Shown here piece after piece: positions 31,263 to 42,298 of a stretch of 64,000 bases of DNA (positions are counted from its first letter, which is position 1; the number at the start of each line of letters is the position of its first letter). The stretch covers positions 370,001 through 434,000 of the forward strand of contig CAJNDS010000624.1 in assembly GCA_905221605.1 (NCBI GenBank), written 5' to 3'. The translations under genes were made by a program, and so were the position numbers. The notes under the pieces were generated by a model that ran no database searches, was not told the origin of the DNA, and worked only from the letters and a program-made list of their open reading frames with translations. The DNA is from Symbiodinium natans (lineage: Eukaryota; Sar; Dinophyceae; Suessiales; Symbiodiniaceae).

Positions 31263-34200
31263 CAGAAGGCATGGTAAGGGCCTCTGGAGGTCAGGGGTTA
31301 AAGGGTGAGGGTTTAGGCGGTTCAGGGTCCTAAGCCCGACACCCTAAAACTAAAACCCCGAGACCCATTTCGAGTTGGGGTCCTAGTCTTGAGTTGGGTC
31401 TTGAGCTCGGTGATTTGGGGACTCGTTGGGACTTCCTGGGTGGTTTCACCAATCGCTCAAAATCTTTTGGACATCTGGGGATCTGCATTTGATCAAGGGG
31501 GCTGGCGTTGTTCAGTAGAGATGTGGGGTGTCGGCTTCGCCGGGGTTCAGATTTCCAGGGTCCAATGGGCTTTGAGGTGCTGCGTTCGGGGTACACTGGG
31601 GATGAAGTTGATAGCAGGGTCGACTCAGTCTACTCGTGTGAGGAGCTTCTAAGTGCACGGCTGTTGATGATGTCACCCCAGAATCCACGCACCTGGCAGC
31701 GGGTTTAGGACTCAGGCCCCTAAACCTCCTCAACCTCCCAGAAACCCATTAAGAGCACGTCTTTGCCTTCTCCTTCACGAATATTTCTTCGGTGGAGTCC
31801 AGATTTGGCGACAGAGTTTGCGTGGAGACCGGGATCGTGTTCGCATGATGGGCTCAGAGGTTGTCGTCTCCAGCGAGAAAGCTGGCGTAGTCGGGTCATT
31901 CTGTGTTTCCCTCCCGGGCAGGCCAGAACAGTCAGGACTTCTCCGTTTCCGCGGGTGACTGACCACGCGTCAGCCCCATAGAGGGTATGGCTATGGCAAG
32001 CCAGGATCGATATGCCTGGCTTGCTGCTTGTGCGTGCCTGGCCCTGGCAGATGTGACGGAGGCACATGCTTTGGACCTTTTGTGCCTTGTCCAAGATGAG
32101 TGCAAGGGAGGTGGGCGACGTGTCCTACCCGAGTCCTGGAGTGTAACCCGAAGACCCTGCACATGTTGAGTACCGGGAGTCCTCCCACAGCTAGGAGGTC
32201 AGTAGGTAGCGGGGGAGTTCGCTAGGGTTTGGGGCTTGGGGTCTCTATCAATCCCAAAGCCCAAAACCCGACCGGGCCCGAAACTGAGCACTAAAATCCG
32301 GAAAGCCCCGCAAGAGTAGCTCCAACCTCCACAGCTTTTTCTAGACCCCCCCCCCCCGGCGGCTCGCGTCCCCGAAATTGCGCCTGGACAGTGGTACCCT
32401 TGGAGCGGTCGACCGCCTCGTTGTACGACCTCGAAACCCAACGATTTTGCGGGGCTTGGGGTCTTCTAGGGCTTCATTCGCGCTCTATAGAGCCGTTATA
32501 CTATAAACAGGGGGGGGGGGGGGGGGACCTTTCGTGGCACCGTGAGGTGTTAAAGGGAACTTCGCCTCGAAAGTGGCAGAAGAAGGGGAACCACCGAGGG
32601 CTCCCCGAGCTTCTCCAAGACTTGAAGAATCCCCTGTTTCCCCGGTTGCTTGTGTGGCTCTCTGGTACTCGGTCTGGTGGTTGAGTCTGCCAAATTTTGG
32701 GGCCCTTAGATGGCTTCAGGGTTAACCCTCGACCCCCTAAACCCTCAACCCTAAAGCCTAAAGCCTCAACCCGAGAACTGTAGACGCCTCGCTCGAAAAA
32801 AGTTCTGGGCCCTCCGGGCGCCAGCGTCCGGTTCGGCGTGGCGTAGCTGGCCAGCCGCGTCTCGAAGGCCACGCCGGTGTGTCCGAACCTCTCGGCCCCA
32901 GGGGGGGATTCGGGGCTTAGGCCTTTGGGCTTTTGGGGGGTTTTGGGGGGTTTTCTTCGAAGTTTAGGGAAGGATGCTGGGTTCCAGGGGGCAGCAGGTA
33001 TCATGTCTTCAAATCAAGAATCGGCACTAGGGCTCGAATCAGTTTGGGCCTTCGGCCGCTTTGGGCCATCTGCACTCTTGGTTGCCTCTATAGTCTCGAA
33101 CTCCATGACCCAAGAGCCACCCTACACCCTACCCTCTAAGTCTTCGAAGTCGAGGCGTGAGCTGCTTGTAGTGGAACCAGTGGATGATTCCCGCCACTTC
33201 CTCGCGCAACCCTCCAACACTGAGCAGAAGCCCTAAACCTTTACAAGCATGAAACCCCAGATCTGAAATCTCAACGCCGAGACGCTACCTGGACCCCCGC
33301 TCCCTCCCAATGCCCATTAATCATGGCCTATGACCCCAACATAAACGGTGTACTAGTTATACATGGCATGAGTTCATGAGGATTCTGATTTTCAGTATAA
33401 TGATTATTGTTGTTCTGCTGTTGGAAATGGTGTTGGGCTGCCTGGCTGGGGAGCTTAGGTTGCTTGCTTCCAGCTTTAAGGTTGTGACAGCGAGCGGGCG
33501 CATCCCCCCAGAATCCCATGCTGAAAAGCCCTTTAAATCGCTCTGAAGCCCTCGAGTCCCAGAGCCACGAAGCCCGTGAAGCGCCCCAACACCTCGGAAA
33601 AACATTCGCGGCCGATGCCCTTCCTTGATGAACGTCTGGTAGTCATAGTCCATCAGGTTCTTGCGGTGGTCGTACCTGGTTGGGCCCTTGCGGTTTATCC
33701 AGGGGGTTTGGGGCTTAGGTTGAGGGTTTCGCGCGTTGGGGGTGGGGGGGGGGGGTGGGGGACCGTTTGGGCTTCAGAGGATAAACGGCGGCTTAGGGCT
33801 TCTGTTTCTTGCGGTGGTCGTGCTTGATCCACACTTACACTTAGATGTTTATGTTTAATTCTGTTCACATTAGGCTTACGGGGAGTTTGAGGGACCTCAA
33901 CAGAACACCTGAAGATGCTGACGACCCTTCGGAAGCACCTGAAGACACTCTCAAAATCCCATGGAAGCCCTGGCAACCCCAATCCCCTCATGTAACAAGC
34001 CTACCCAAAACCGCCGAATGCCCTGAATCCTACCCGAAACCCCTACACCACCCTAAACCCCTTAGATGCCTCATAAACCCTAAACCCCTAAACCCTCAAC
34101 CCTAATCATAAACCCTAAACCCCTAACTCGAACCCAAACAACCACACCGCAAGCAGTCGAGGCCTGGCGCGGTAGTAACCCCGGCAGCGCCTGGGCTGTG

Positions 34201-37200
34201 TAAGGGGCTAAGGGGTCTAGGGTTTAGGGTTGTTAAGGGCTTTTACAGGCTCCTAAGGGTCGACGAGGGCTTCTAAGGGCTTCTAAGAACTCACGAGGGT
34301 CTAAAGGGGTTTTCGGGTTTAGCTGACATGTGCTTCGAGCCGATCGGAAAATACGGATGAGCAGGTACCCTCGCATGCAAAAAGAAACTACAAGTGTTTG
34401 TCACACTCTGTAGGGCCCATACCATACATGGTCCACGTTGCACCTAATCCCGACCTCATTGTTACAGGAACTACCCAAGGACCTATTCTAAATACAGAGG
34501 CTCCTAGCACAGGGTTTGGGGTTGGGCGGCTCGCACCCGATGGTAGCAGATCCTCTGTGACTGCAATTCTGGTTAGCCCCTGAAGATCCTTCCTGTGAAA
34601 GACCTGTAGCGAAAAAGGGGAACATCCTACCCCCAATTAGCCCCAACCCTAAACGCCTGCAAGCCCTGCACAAACCCTGTAAACTTTAAGAAACCCAGTG
34701 ACCCTAAACCCTAAACCCATTGCTGCCAACGGCATCCCCCCTTGAGCCACGCGCTGCTCCCGCAGCGCTTCGACGTCGAAGGGAACGTCCTTGAACCAGC
34801 CTCCCGTGAGTTTGCGGTGTAAGGGGAAACACGGTTGTTACCCTGAAGCCTCAACCCCTAAACCCTCAGCCTGAACGGCTTCCTGGAACCTCGGACCGCT
34901 TCGGAGACCGTTAGGGCTCAGTAGTGACTGTGGGGAACACAGGTTGCAGATACCCTAAAGCCTGGCTCAAGTATGCGCACGAACCTGTGAGCAAGCATGT
35001 GCAGATGCTCGTAAGTGTATGGTGTACGTGAAGGACATACAATATGTGCTAGAGGTGTAGAGGTATGTGTATGCATATGCAAAGATGGTGACCATGTCGC
35101 AAGAAGACGGCAAATGCTTTAGTAAAAGCATAAAGAAGAACCATTTTCAAGATTAGCATTTCCCCAATGACTCTCAACAGCATAATTAGCACAGATGATG
35201 GTCAGGAGGATGCAATATTTTTTCATCTGACAATACCCACGGCTAAAAGAACAAGAAGAGCAAGCCAGCAGTTTTGGTACCTGCAAGCGCCAGCCCTCAA
35301 TCCCGAATCCATGGCGCTCAAACAGCATGGCCTTTGAAGACCTCCTGCAGCAAGGGCGCAGGGAGTGAGAGAGCCGTGCAGACCACATGCCCAGTTGCCC
35401 AGTTCAGGTATGGGTGCGGCCAACCGCCAGGAACATCCCTGAGCTTACGCCTCCTGAGAGGGCTTCACCCGGAAAGAGACTTCCTCACACCTGGAAACGT
35501 TCAGCTCATGGGCGGGTTTAGGGCTTAAGCTGTGCCCCCTCCTGCAAGATATCGCGATCTTTGAACTTGAGCTGCGTCAAGTCGATCTGCCGCAGCTTGT
35601 GTTTTCCAACGCGGCTAAGAGGACCCTCATGCTACTGGTAGGGATCTCGCTGCACCATCTCGTGCATTAAAGTACTGAGGCCCATTAAGGGATGCGCGCT
35701 GCGCATGTTCGCAGTTGCGAGGCTGAGAACCAAACCGCGGCGGCCAGCGGATGCGACGAGTTGTCGGTCACAATCTCGACGAACTCAGGCGCCTGCACTA
35801 GCCCCTTGCTCAATATACTCAAGGCCCCAGCGTGCCTAAACCTTTCTTGGGTCCTGAAGGCCCCAACCCTGCCTTGAAGGTACGGCCTCAAACCCTTGAA
35901 ACACCCTCAAACCCTGAGCTGGGCTCATGGCAATCTCTGAGACGTAGGTGCCTCGGGCACTCCGCTGGGTGGCTCCAACCGGAAGTATTTGGGGGGGTTA
36001 AGGCTTCAACCCCTCTCGACCCTAAGGCGGCAATCAAAGGGGGGCAGGGAGGAGGAAGGGATGGGAGGGGGGAGGGCGTGCAGTGTGCAGCGCACAACTT
36101 TCAACCGGCAGGGTTGGAGGTTTAAGGTTCAGTGTCCACGCACAGAGAAACCCCCAAAACCCCCAAACCCTCCATAGCCCAAAGCCCCAAACCTGCCAAG
36201 CCGTATGTCCGCCAGGGCGCAGTCCCTCTCCCGCACCAGGGTGTTGCCGTAGAGGCCGAGGAAGACCTGGGGTTTGGGGCTCCCGAAAACCGAAACCCTG
36301 CGCCACACCTGACTAGAGCAACCGACCTGTACCCGTATAAATGAAAATGATCCTATACATGCCCCCCCCCCTTTTCTTGAGGGTACAGATAGGACTCTAT
36401 TCACACAGTGTTGTCGGTTACGCCTGCAAAGTCAAGGGCGCTACCGACCTACAGGTGTAACCATACAAGTCCCCTAAACCTTGAACAGTAGCTCAGAAAC
36501 CCTAGGACCCTCCCTTACACCCCTAAACTCTAAGATCTTCTTCTTGGCCCTGAGCCTTACCTAAACTCTACTTACCTAGAGCTTACCAACCATTGCCCCT
36601 TATAACCCATACAGCCCTAACAAACAGAGCACCAAGTAAACGCCAGCTCAAGCCTCCAGCAGGGGGGGGGGGGGGACGAAGTAATCAGTGCAGGGAAATG
36701 CCCTGTAAACCCCAAACCTTGTTGAGGCTTGTAACACCCCATCTCGCCTCCATTTTCTCACGGATGGGCAGCGCCTGCGGAACGGTGGCCAGGGTTCGTG
36801 TCTTAGGGTTTTCATCTGCTGAGTTTATGAGGCGAAGGGAGGGCTCGGATGTCAAGACCTGGCAGGACTAGAAGTTGGGCTTAGAGCTGAGGGCTTCGTA
36901 CCCTGAACATACCTGAGCCCTAAACCCTCTCTGCGCATCTCTGCGCGGCCTGGTTGTTGATGATCTGCAGAAAGAGCAGATGTCTGGCAAGGACCTGGGG
37001 CAGAAGGACGCTGGATCCCTTGCAAAGCAAGCATCCAACCACAGAACACTTTGTAGGCAGCCCTTAGGATCCCGAAGCCCCCCCCCTGCATGAGTTTTTG
37101 TTGGGGGCTTTAATTTAGAGTTTGAGGGGCTGCCTTTGGACCTCCATGAACCCTAAACCCTCAACCCTCAACCCTAAACCCTAAAAAACCCCAAGAGCCC

Positions 37201-38107
37201 TAGAAACCCCGCCCGGAGTTCTGCCCCTTGGTGGGGTCCTAGTTGGGGCAAAAACCTGCAGGGATCCTATGGGTCGATACATGAAGCGAATAATGTTAAG
37301 ACATAAGAGTATCAGAGTATAAGAATATACTGATAGTATATTAGAAAAGTAGAAGAGAATACAGGAAGGCCGAACAAAGGCATCTCCCGCCTCATGCTTC
37401 GACTCGTGCAGAAAGAAGCGCACGCGTCTGTGGTCCTGCGCATTGGAACTGACTCCCTTCGGCCCGTCAGCCGCGGTGCTGAGGCCCCTCCACAAATCCG
37501 AAAATGCCCTACGAGCACCAGCGAAGACCCTATGAGCCCTATAGGAGCCCTCTCCTTATGCCTATCAAAGCCTTCGGGATGACGCCCCCTCGCAGGGGCA
37601 AGGCATCAGACGCCGGGTCTCCTGTCTCCGACGCCGGGCCAGGGACTTGACCTGAGGGCGGCACTTCTTAGTCCCGAAAAGGCTTAGGGGAGTGGTACGG
37701 GAAGGAGGTTTGCGGCAGAGGGGACAGGGGGGTCGAGCCTTAAGGGGGGTGGACTTGGGACAGCCCTGAAACACAAGGGGCGCATGTGCCACGAGGACAG
37801 CGGGCAGGCAGCCGCCTCTTTGTTGACTTTTTCTCCGGAATGTGTGGTACCCCTCCCGCCTCCCCCATTGATGTGTACATCGATTTCAATATGTGTACTT
37901 ACATATAAAATCATATAAATATGTATATACATGCATATGTAGGTGTAAGCATAAGTCTTGAAAATGTATTAATCCTTATTCAAGTCCTGATCCTCATCCG
38001 GGTGGTTCAGCCCCAACGCCCCCGCGGAGGGCCCTGCTCCCGGGCCCCCCGGCCACGTGCCGAATGTCGGCACCGGCTGTGATCAGCACATTGATGGTCT
38101 CCGAGCC
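31168..38107 (-). CDS. DNAAF3: DNAAF3, axonemal dynein assembly factor 3 (multi-exon)
   Basis: Cytoplasmic factor needed to preassemble outer and inner dynein arms (Chlamydomonas PF22 family). Motifs appear in the order I recall for the family: INVLITAGADIRH, VRFFLHESKHE, VLARHLLFLQIINN, VFLGLYGNTLVRERD, IDLTQLKFKDRDILQ, EVFK plus GWFKDVPFDVEALREQ, YDHRKNLMDYDYQTFIKEG, AGIIHWFHYK, GHTGVAFETRLASYATPNRT and VRGFWGDIINS. Splicing with GT and GC donors restores continuous matches across several junctions. It implies a motile, flagellated cell. Introns are filled with degenerate CCCTAAA/TTTAGGG. The 5' end is not certain (see 38624-38688), and the C-terminal exons below 31659 are weaker. Identification rests on remembered family motifs, not a search. 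Confidence 0.85.
31659..31692 (-). CDS. DNAAF3: DNAAF3 exon with GFWGDIINS
   Basis: Acceptor CTGCCAG, then VRGFWGDIINS and a GTGCAC donor. Matches the family's GxWGDI stretch that follows the TGVAFE...PNRTL block. Sense phase 0, compatible with the end of the 32822 exon. Preceded in the intron by CCTAAACC-type sequence. Confidence 0.7.
31742..32094 (-). mobile_element. Possible retroelement fragment (HTLYGADAWSVT)
   Basis: Open minus frame of over 110 codons. The stretch HTLYGADAWSVT resembles the LLYGAETW motif after the reverse transcriptase of many LINEs; an upstream KVQSMCLRHI is less typical in order. Plus-strand frames here are open too. Weak call. Confidence 0.25.
32190..32760. other. 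Intron-like spacer in DNAAF3 region
   Basis: Between the DNAAF3 exons at 31692 and 32822. Contains GGTTTGGGGCTTGGGG, a poly(C) run and a poly(G) run (32511-32526), then CCTAAACCCTCAACCC. No exon identified with confidence. Confidence 0.4.
32822..35985 (-). CDS. DNAAF3: DNAAF3 central and C-terminal domain exons
   Basis: Sense order: about 35985-35925 (ARGTYVSEIA), 35792 to about 35697 (APEFVEIVTDNSSHPLAAAV), about 35631-35542 (KLRQIDLTQLKFKDRDILQ), 35344-35332 (a 13-nt exon, EVFK), 34800-34752 (WFKDVPFDVEALREQ), about 33833-33824 (WIK), 33675-33613 (YDHRKNLMDYDYQTFIKEG), about 33222-33150 (VGGLREEVAGIIHWFHYK), 32888-32822 (FGHTGVAFETRLASYATPNR). GC donors after 34752 and in the 33.8-kb exon give ALREQLWIKYDHRKNLMDY, which lines up residue for residue with the family pattern as I remember it. 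A TAG lies in frame just upstream of the 35.6-kb exon. Confidence 0.8.
36202..38107 (-). CDS. DNAAF3: DNAAF3 N-terminal domain exons
   Basis: Exons, sense order: 38107 to 38057 or 38054 (GSETINVLITAGADIRH), 37651 to about 37597 (VKSLARRRRQETRRLM), 37435-37391 (DHRRVRFFLHESKHE, exactly 15 codons), 36994-36926 (VLARHLLFLQIINNQAAQRC, exactly 23 codons), 36266 to about 36202 (VFLGLYGNTLVRERDCALAD). The last three are phase 0 at their joins, giving ...SKHE-VLARHLLF... and ...CAER-VFLGLYGN.... The donor after 37391 is GC. The donor after 36926 is GTTTAGGG, itself a telomere-type repeat. Confidence 0.85.
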
Positions 38108-38623
38108 CTACAGCAGGGCTGTTAGCAGGGCTGTTGGGGGGCGGGGGAGGGGGACGGGAGGGGAGGGGAGGGGAGGGCTTCCCCAATGTGGTGGTGTGAC
38201 GTGTTGCAAGAAGTGGGGGAGGGCGAACGAAGCCGCAGAAAGTCGGAACTTACTCTGGCATGGGGAGGGAGACAGAGACACAGAGAGAGCGAGTGAGTGG
38301 GTGAGTGAGTGAGTGTGAGTGTGAGTGTGAGTGTGAGTCAGCGAGTTACTTAGGATTCCCTCCAGCAACGCGCACAGAAAGCTTCGGCTGCTCAGCTCCT
38401 GACGTCTAACGCCGGTAGGGCGTATGTTAAGTCTAAGCAGTGCGTTTCGGGGAGGATAGGGGCCCCCAAGCGTGCTAAGCCCCAAGCCGTAAGCCCGACA
38501 TTCAGGGTTTGGGGCCTGGGGCTTAAGCTTAGGTTGTGTGTGCGCGCGTGTTCTTTTTGCCGCTCGGAACGCGAAACAATCCCTGTTAGGGCAGGCCTCC
38601 AGCCTTGAAAATCTGCTGGACAC

Positions 38624-38688
38624 CCATTGGCAGGCTCTTCCCCGCGAGAGCGCGGTGCAGCACCAGGGGAGTTAGAGCCGACCAGAGC
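38624..38688 (-). CDS. Candidate first DNAAF3 exon
   Basis: Sense frame LWSALTPLVLHRALAGKSLP in good codon use, starting after CCCTAAG. It lies where an exon upstream of INVLITAGADIRH is expected, but lacks a clear start codon. Tentative. Confidence 0.35.
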
Positions 38689-39127
38689 TTAGGGTTCAGG
38701 GTTGTGAAAGGCCGCTAAAGGCTTTTTTAGGGCATTTCTTAGGGCCTTTTTTAGGGCTTTCAAACAATGACAGCTGAAGGGGCCCATGGTATAGCCTCAG
38801 GATGTGAGCAGCTTTCGGAGTGATAGCCCTTTGTTGGGCATCCTAAGTATAAGGCCCTGTAGAAAAGAAGGGGAACCCGAAAGGGACCGAGACCTTCGTC
38901 CCATCGGTCACTGTCACCAGGACCGGTCAAGAAGCCCCCAGGCGATGAGGGAGGGTAGGAGAGCACCCTCCATAAATCAAAGGCTCCCAAGGCCCACCTG
39001 AAGGATGAATACTCGGAAGGGTGTTCCTAAGTAAGGCCTGCTTCTAGAAGGTCCACTGTGGACATGACTATCAATTGTTTCAAATGGAACCTGTGCTGGT
39101 TCTAAAAGGGGTATACAGTACCTATCA

Positions 39128-39465
39128 CTAGCCAACCTAAACCCTCCCACGACCAAGCGCCGTTCATCTGGGCTGCGCGAGACTACTTGGAAGCCCTCTG
39201 GAAGGATGAGAGGAGAAACTCGGGTGCAATCTGTCGGGGCCCTTTTTTCGTAATGCCAAGTGCCTGTGTACGGAGTCTAGGGTTCAAGGCCGAGGGCTTT
39301 TTGGCCTTTCAGGGCTACGAGCTATGAGGATCCAGAGGACCTCCCTACACAATCCAGGAGCCCAGTCCACTGCGCAACCGGCTTGGATTTGCTGGCAATG
39401 GCCAGGCTGCTGGGCTATTAAAAGAGCGCGGTGAAACTTGCTGAGCACGGGCACGTCAGGCTTAG
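39128..39465 (-). CDS. Exon candidates between 39.1 and 39.5 kb
   Basis: About 39465-39400 reads KPDVPVLSKFHRALLIAQQ; 39197 to about 39140, after a strong CTCTCATCCTTCCAG acceptor, reads EGFQVVSRSPDERRLVVGG. Both have high GC3 on the minus strand. Unknown gene just upstream of DNAAF3. Confidence 0.4.
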
Positions 39466-39627
39466 GCTGTACATGTTCCTCGGCTGGAGCTTGGAATCCC
39501 AGGCACTTTTTAAGAAAAGCTGAGGGAAAGGGAGATGTTTATCCAAGAGAGCCAGTACCATGCTTCCCCGCGCCAGATCGATTCGCCACACTGCCCCGAT
39601 TCGCCGCGCTGTCCCTGTCTCAATCTC

Positions 39628-40116
39628 TCACTGTCTCTGTGTCTCACTCCCGCTCCATCTTAGTCCGTCACGCGCGCAGCCGCACGCCCTCGGTCTTAGT
39701 CCACATGAGACCCGGTAGCACATGGACCCATTGGAACATACTGTATGTGTGGTACTCCGTACAGCTCTCCCGGGATCGGCCTGTTCTGTGGGTCTGTGGA
39801 TCCACATACAGCTCAATACTGACTGAACACCAGTGTAGAACATAGGAGTAAGAACCTGCGTCTCCTCTCTCTCTCTGTATCTCGCCCTCTCCGTCTCTGT
39901 CTCCGTCTCACTCTCACTCTCACTCTCACTCTCACGCCTGCCAGTGCGTAGAGCCCATTTCTTCACCGAACCCCAATCCCGAATCGGATGTGGAACACTG
40001 GTCGGTTGGCTGAGCTGTCGCAAAATCTTGCTGCATGGGTTCTGCTTAGCGCCCTGGGAAGCCGTTCCAACATGTTGGTAAATGTTTAGCTTGGGGCCAC
40101 GGACTACGACGTCCAT
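39628..40116 (-). CDS. Open frame crossing a CTCACT microsatellite
   Basis: An ATG at 40116 starts MDVVVRGPKLNIYQHVGTAS and a normal-looking 60 residues, but the frame then reads through a Ser/Glu/Thr repeat (39868-39935). Only the first part could be coding. Low confidence. Confidence 0.25.
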   Translation of the reverse strand: MDVVVRGPKLNIYQHVGTASQGAKQNPCSKILRQLSQPTSVPHPIRDWGSVKKWALRTGRRESESESESETETETERARYREREETQVLTPMFYTGVQSVLSCMWIHRPTEQADPGRAVRSTTHTVCSNGSMCYRVSCGLRPRACGCARDGLRWSGSETQRQ

Positions 40117-40601
40117 GTTTCCACGTGAAGAAGCATGTCCTGCGTCATCCAGCGGTTAGCAACAAAACGGCATGCGAAATGCAGGCCATGGGAGTTCACC
40201 TCAGACATGTCACGCGGAAGGACGGAAGGAACTCAGACCTGCCTGAGCAGTTCAACTTGACACTATCTCGCGTCATCTTGCGTCGTAGCGTCGTGCTCGT
40301 GGCCCATTTCTGCCAATTTCTGATTCTGCAACAGCCTGTTCCTGCGCTGGCATCTCAAGTCTTATGCAGAGGCTGAACCCGAAAGAACGGAAGCCCTAAA
40401 GACCTATGGAGCCTAAAATGGAGCCTGAATGGAGCCTAAACTCTTCCATGATGTTCTGTTTGCTGGATGTCTTCAGCCCAGACCAGACATGTTTGCTTCT
40501 GCAGTGCTGATGCTCTACCACCTGCACCCTGACCCTGCTGACACTGTGCATCCGAGAACCCTCCTATTAGAGGGCCTATAGGGGTTCAGTCTCCAACGCA
40601 C

Positions 40602-40641
40602 CAAACCCTTCCCTCTCCTGCTCGTCCAGCAGCACAGGCTC
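40602..40641 (-). CDS. Short acidic exon, unknown
   Basis: Acceptor CCCCTGCAG, then EPVLLDEQEREGF and a GTGCGTTG donor (40 nt). Good codon use. Unknown gene between the LINE and DNAAF3. Confidence 0.45.
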
Positions 40642-41899
40642 CTGCAGGGGATCTTATAGAGCAACAGATTGCAAGAGCGCAAGTCTGAGTTTCGAGTCTG
40701 CGGGGTCTGGGCCTTCGTGGGCGCCTTTTAGGCATCTCTAGTCATGCTCTGGATCGCTTAGCCCGGCTCTCACATCTGCCTGGCAGGATATGTTGTTCTT
40801 TTGTTTGCATGGGTCGGCTCCGAAAAGTAGGTCCTTTTTGGGGCGTCCTTTCGGACATTGTCCTAAGTTTGAGAGCTCCCATACAACCGACGGCTGTAAA
40901 CCTTGCGAAGGAGTTTGAGAGACTTCCAGAGTTACAAGGTATTTTGAGGTGTCTACAGATCTCAATAAACAAAAGCGGAGAGCGCCCAAAACCCTGGAAT
41001 GGAATTCGCACAGGACCCTAAGCCCCATTCGAACCTGCAAAAGTGCCACGGTGATGCCTGACCAAGCCCGGAACCAAAAGAGCAGCGCCCGCAAAGCCCG
41101 CTCCATGACACAGTGGTGGAGGCAAGTGCACAGGCTGCCTGGCTGCTGAGCAGCAGGAAGGCAAAAAGGCTCAGGATTAACGTTCTAGGGTTCACAGTTT
41201 TTGGTTCGGGTCATGCTGGGCCCGAAGCCGAATTTTCCCTTGGGGTTTCTTCGGCAACAAGGCAAACGAGTACCGCCATTCGGGGGGGGAGGGGGGCGTG
41301 GTTCCAAGTGGCACAAACAGAGGCGAATCTGGAGACCCAAGCCCCAATCTTGGAGGGCTCGCGCACCCTAGCTAAACCCTAAACCCCAAACACCTACACC
41401 CTGAAGCCCCAAACCCTTAAACCCTCGGGCCCTCAGCCCTGCGTCTCTCTATAAGTCCATAGCCATGCTGTCCGGGGTGCCGAAGATCGACTCGCGGCTG
41501 GGCCTCAGAAGAGGGAAGGGACCCAAGTCTTGCGCGCTTTGTGGGTGTAGGGTTCAGGGTGCAGGAGTTTTAAGGTTCAGGGTTTAAGGCTTTTGAAAAG
41601 GTTCAGGGTTGAAGGGCGTTTGAAGCTTAAGGTTTCAGGTCTAGGGGCTTTAGGGTTTGGGATTCAGGGGCCTCGGGGTTACGGGACAGGGGCGTAGGGT
41701 TGAGGGTCCAGGGCTTAGGCCCTCAGGCTGCGGGGTAGATTTTAGGACAGTCTACAGTCGGAGTTAAAAGGGCTGCAGGGCTTCTATGGTTGAAGCTTTA
41801 GGGTGTCGGGCTTGGGCCATTGTTGCCCTTTCAGACCCCTCCCAGCACCCTAGGGCTTCCGAGCCTTGGGTTCAGGGCAGTGGAGGCTCGGAGACCTAC

Positions 41900-42205
41900 A
41901 GGGGCCTACAGGGCCCTAAGCCGAAACCTCGACACTCAAGCCCCGGTCTTTGGGAGCCCGGCTTGTCCTCACTGTCCAAGTCCGAGTCGTTGGCGTCGTA
42001 GCCGTCCGAAGCTGGGGTTTGGGGGCCAAAAACCGGCGGAGAAAAGGCTTGGAGCATTGGGGCGCGCCGGGGTTTATGCGGCAGACTGTCTTTTTCGCGA
42101 AGCAGTCTAAACGAACCCGCAACAGCCTTAGCACGACGCCCGCCCATGTGGCCTCGGCGAGCCCAGGGTGCCCAAGTCCTTGGAACAACCTGCGGCACCC
42201 CGCGC
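41900..42205 (-). CDS. Two exon candidates, unknown protein
   Basis: About 42205-42100 reads LFQGLGHPGLAEATWAGVVL in a high-GC3 frame; about 42010-41946 reads ASDGYDANDSDLDSEDKPGS, strongly acidic, all third positions G/C. Same direction as the 42.9 and 43.5-kb exons. No family recognised. Confidence 0.5.
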
Positions 42206-42239
42206 TCGGGATACTTCTGGGATACTGGAATGTGATCTG

Positions 42240-42298
42240 AGGTTTAGGGTTTAGGGTTTAGGGTTTAGGGTTTAGGGTTTAGGGTTTAGGGTTTAGGG
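42240..42298 (+). repeat. (TTTAGGG)8 array
   Basis: Eight perfect TTTAGGG units immediately right of the exon candidates at 41900-42205. Confidence 0.9.

Noticed and set aside
32501-33004. 167-codon minus frame as a single gene
   Set aside because: Only 32822-32888 of it is coding (a DNAAF3 exon); the rest crosses telomere-like and poly(G) intron sequence.
40962-41195. Apparent signal peptide (NPRTLILSLFAFLLLSSQAACA) on the minus strand
   Set aside because: The first codon is GTG, not ATG, and the hydrophobic stretch is encoded by a pyrimidine-rich tract ending in CAG, that is a typical intron 3' end.
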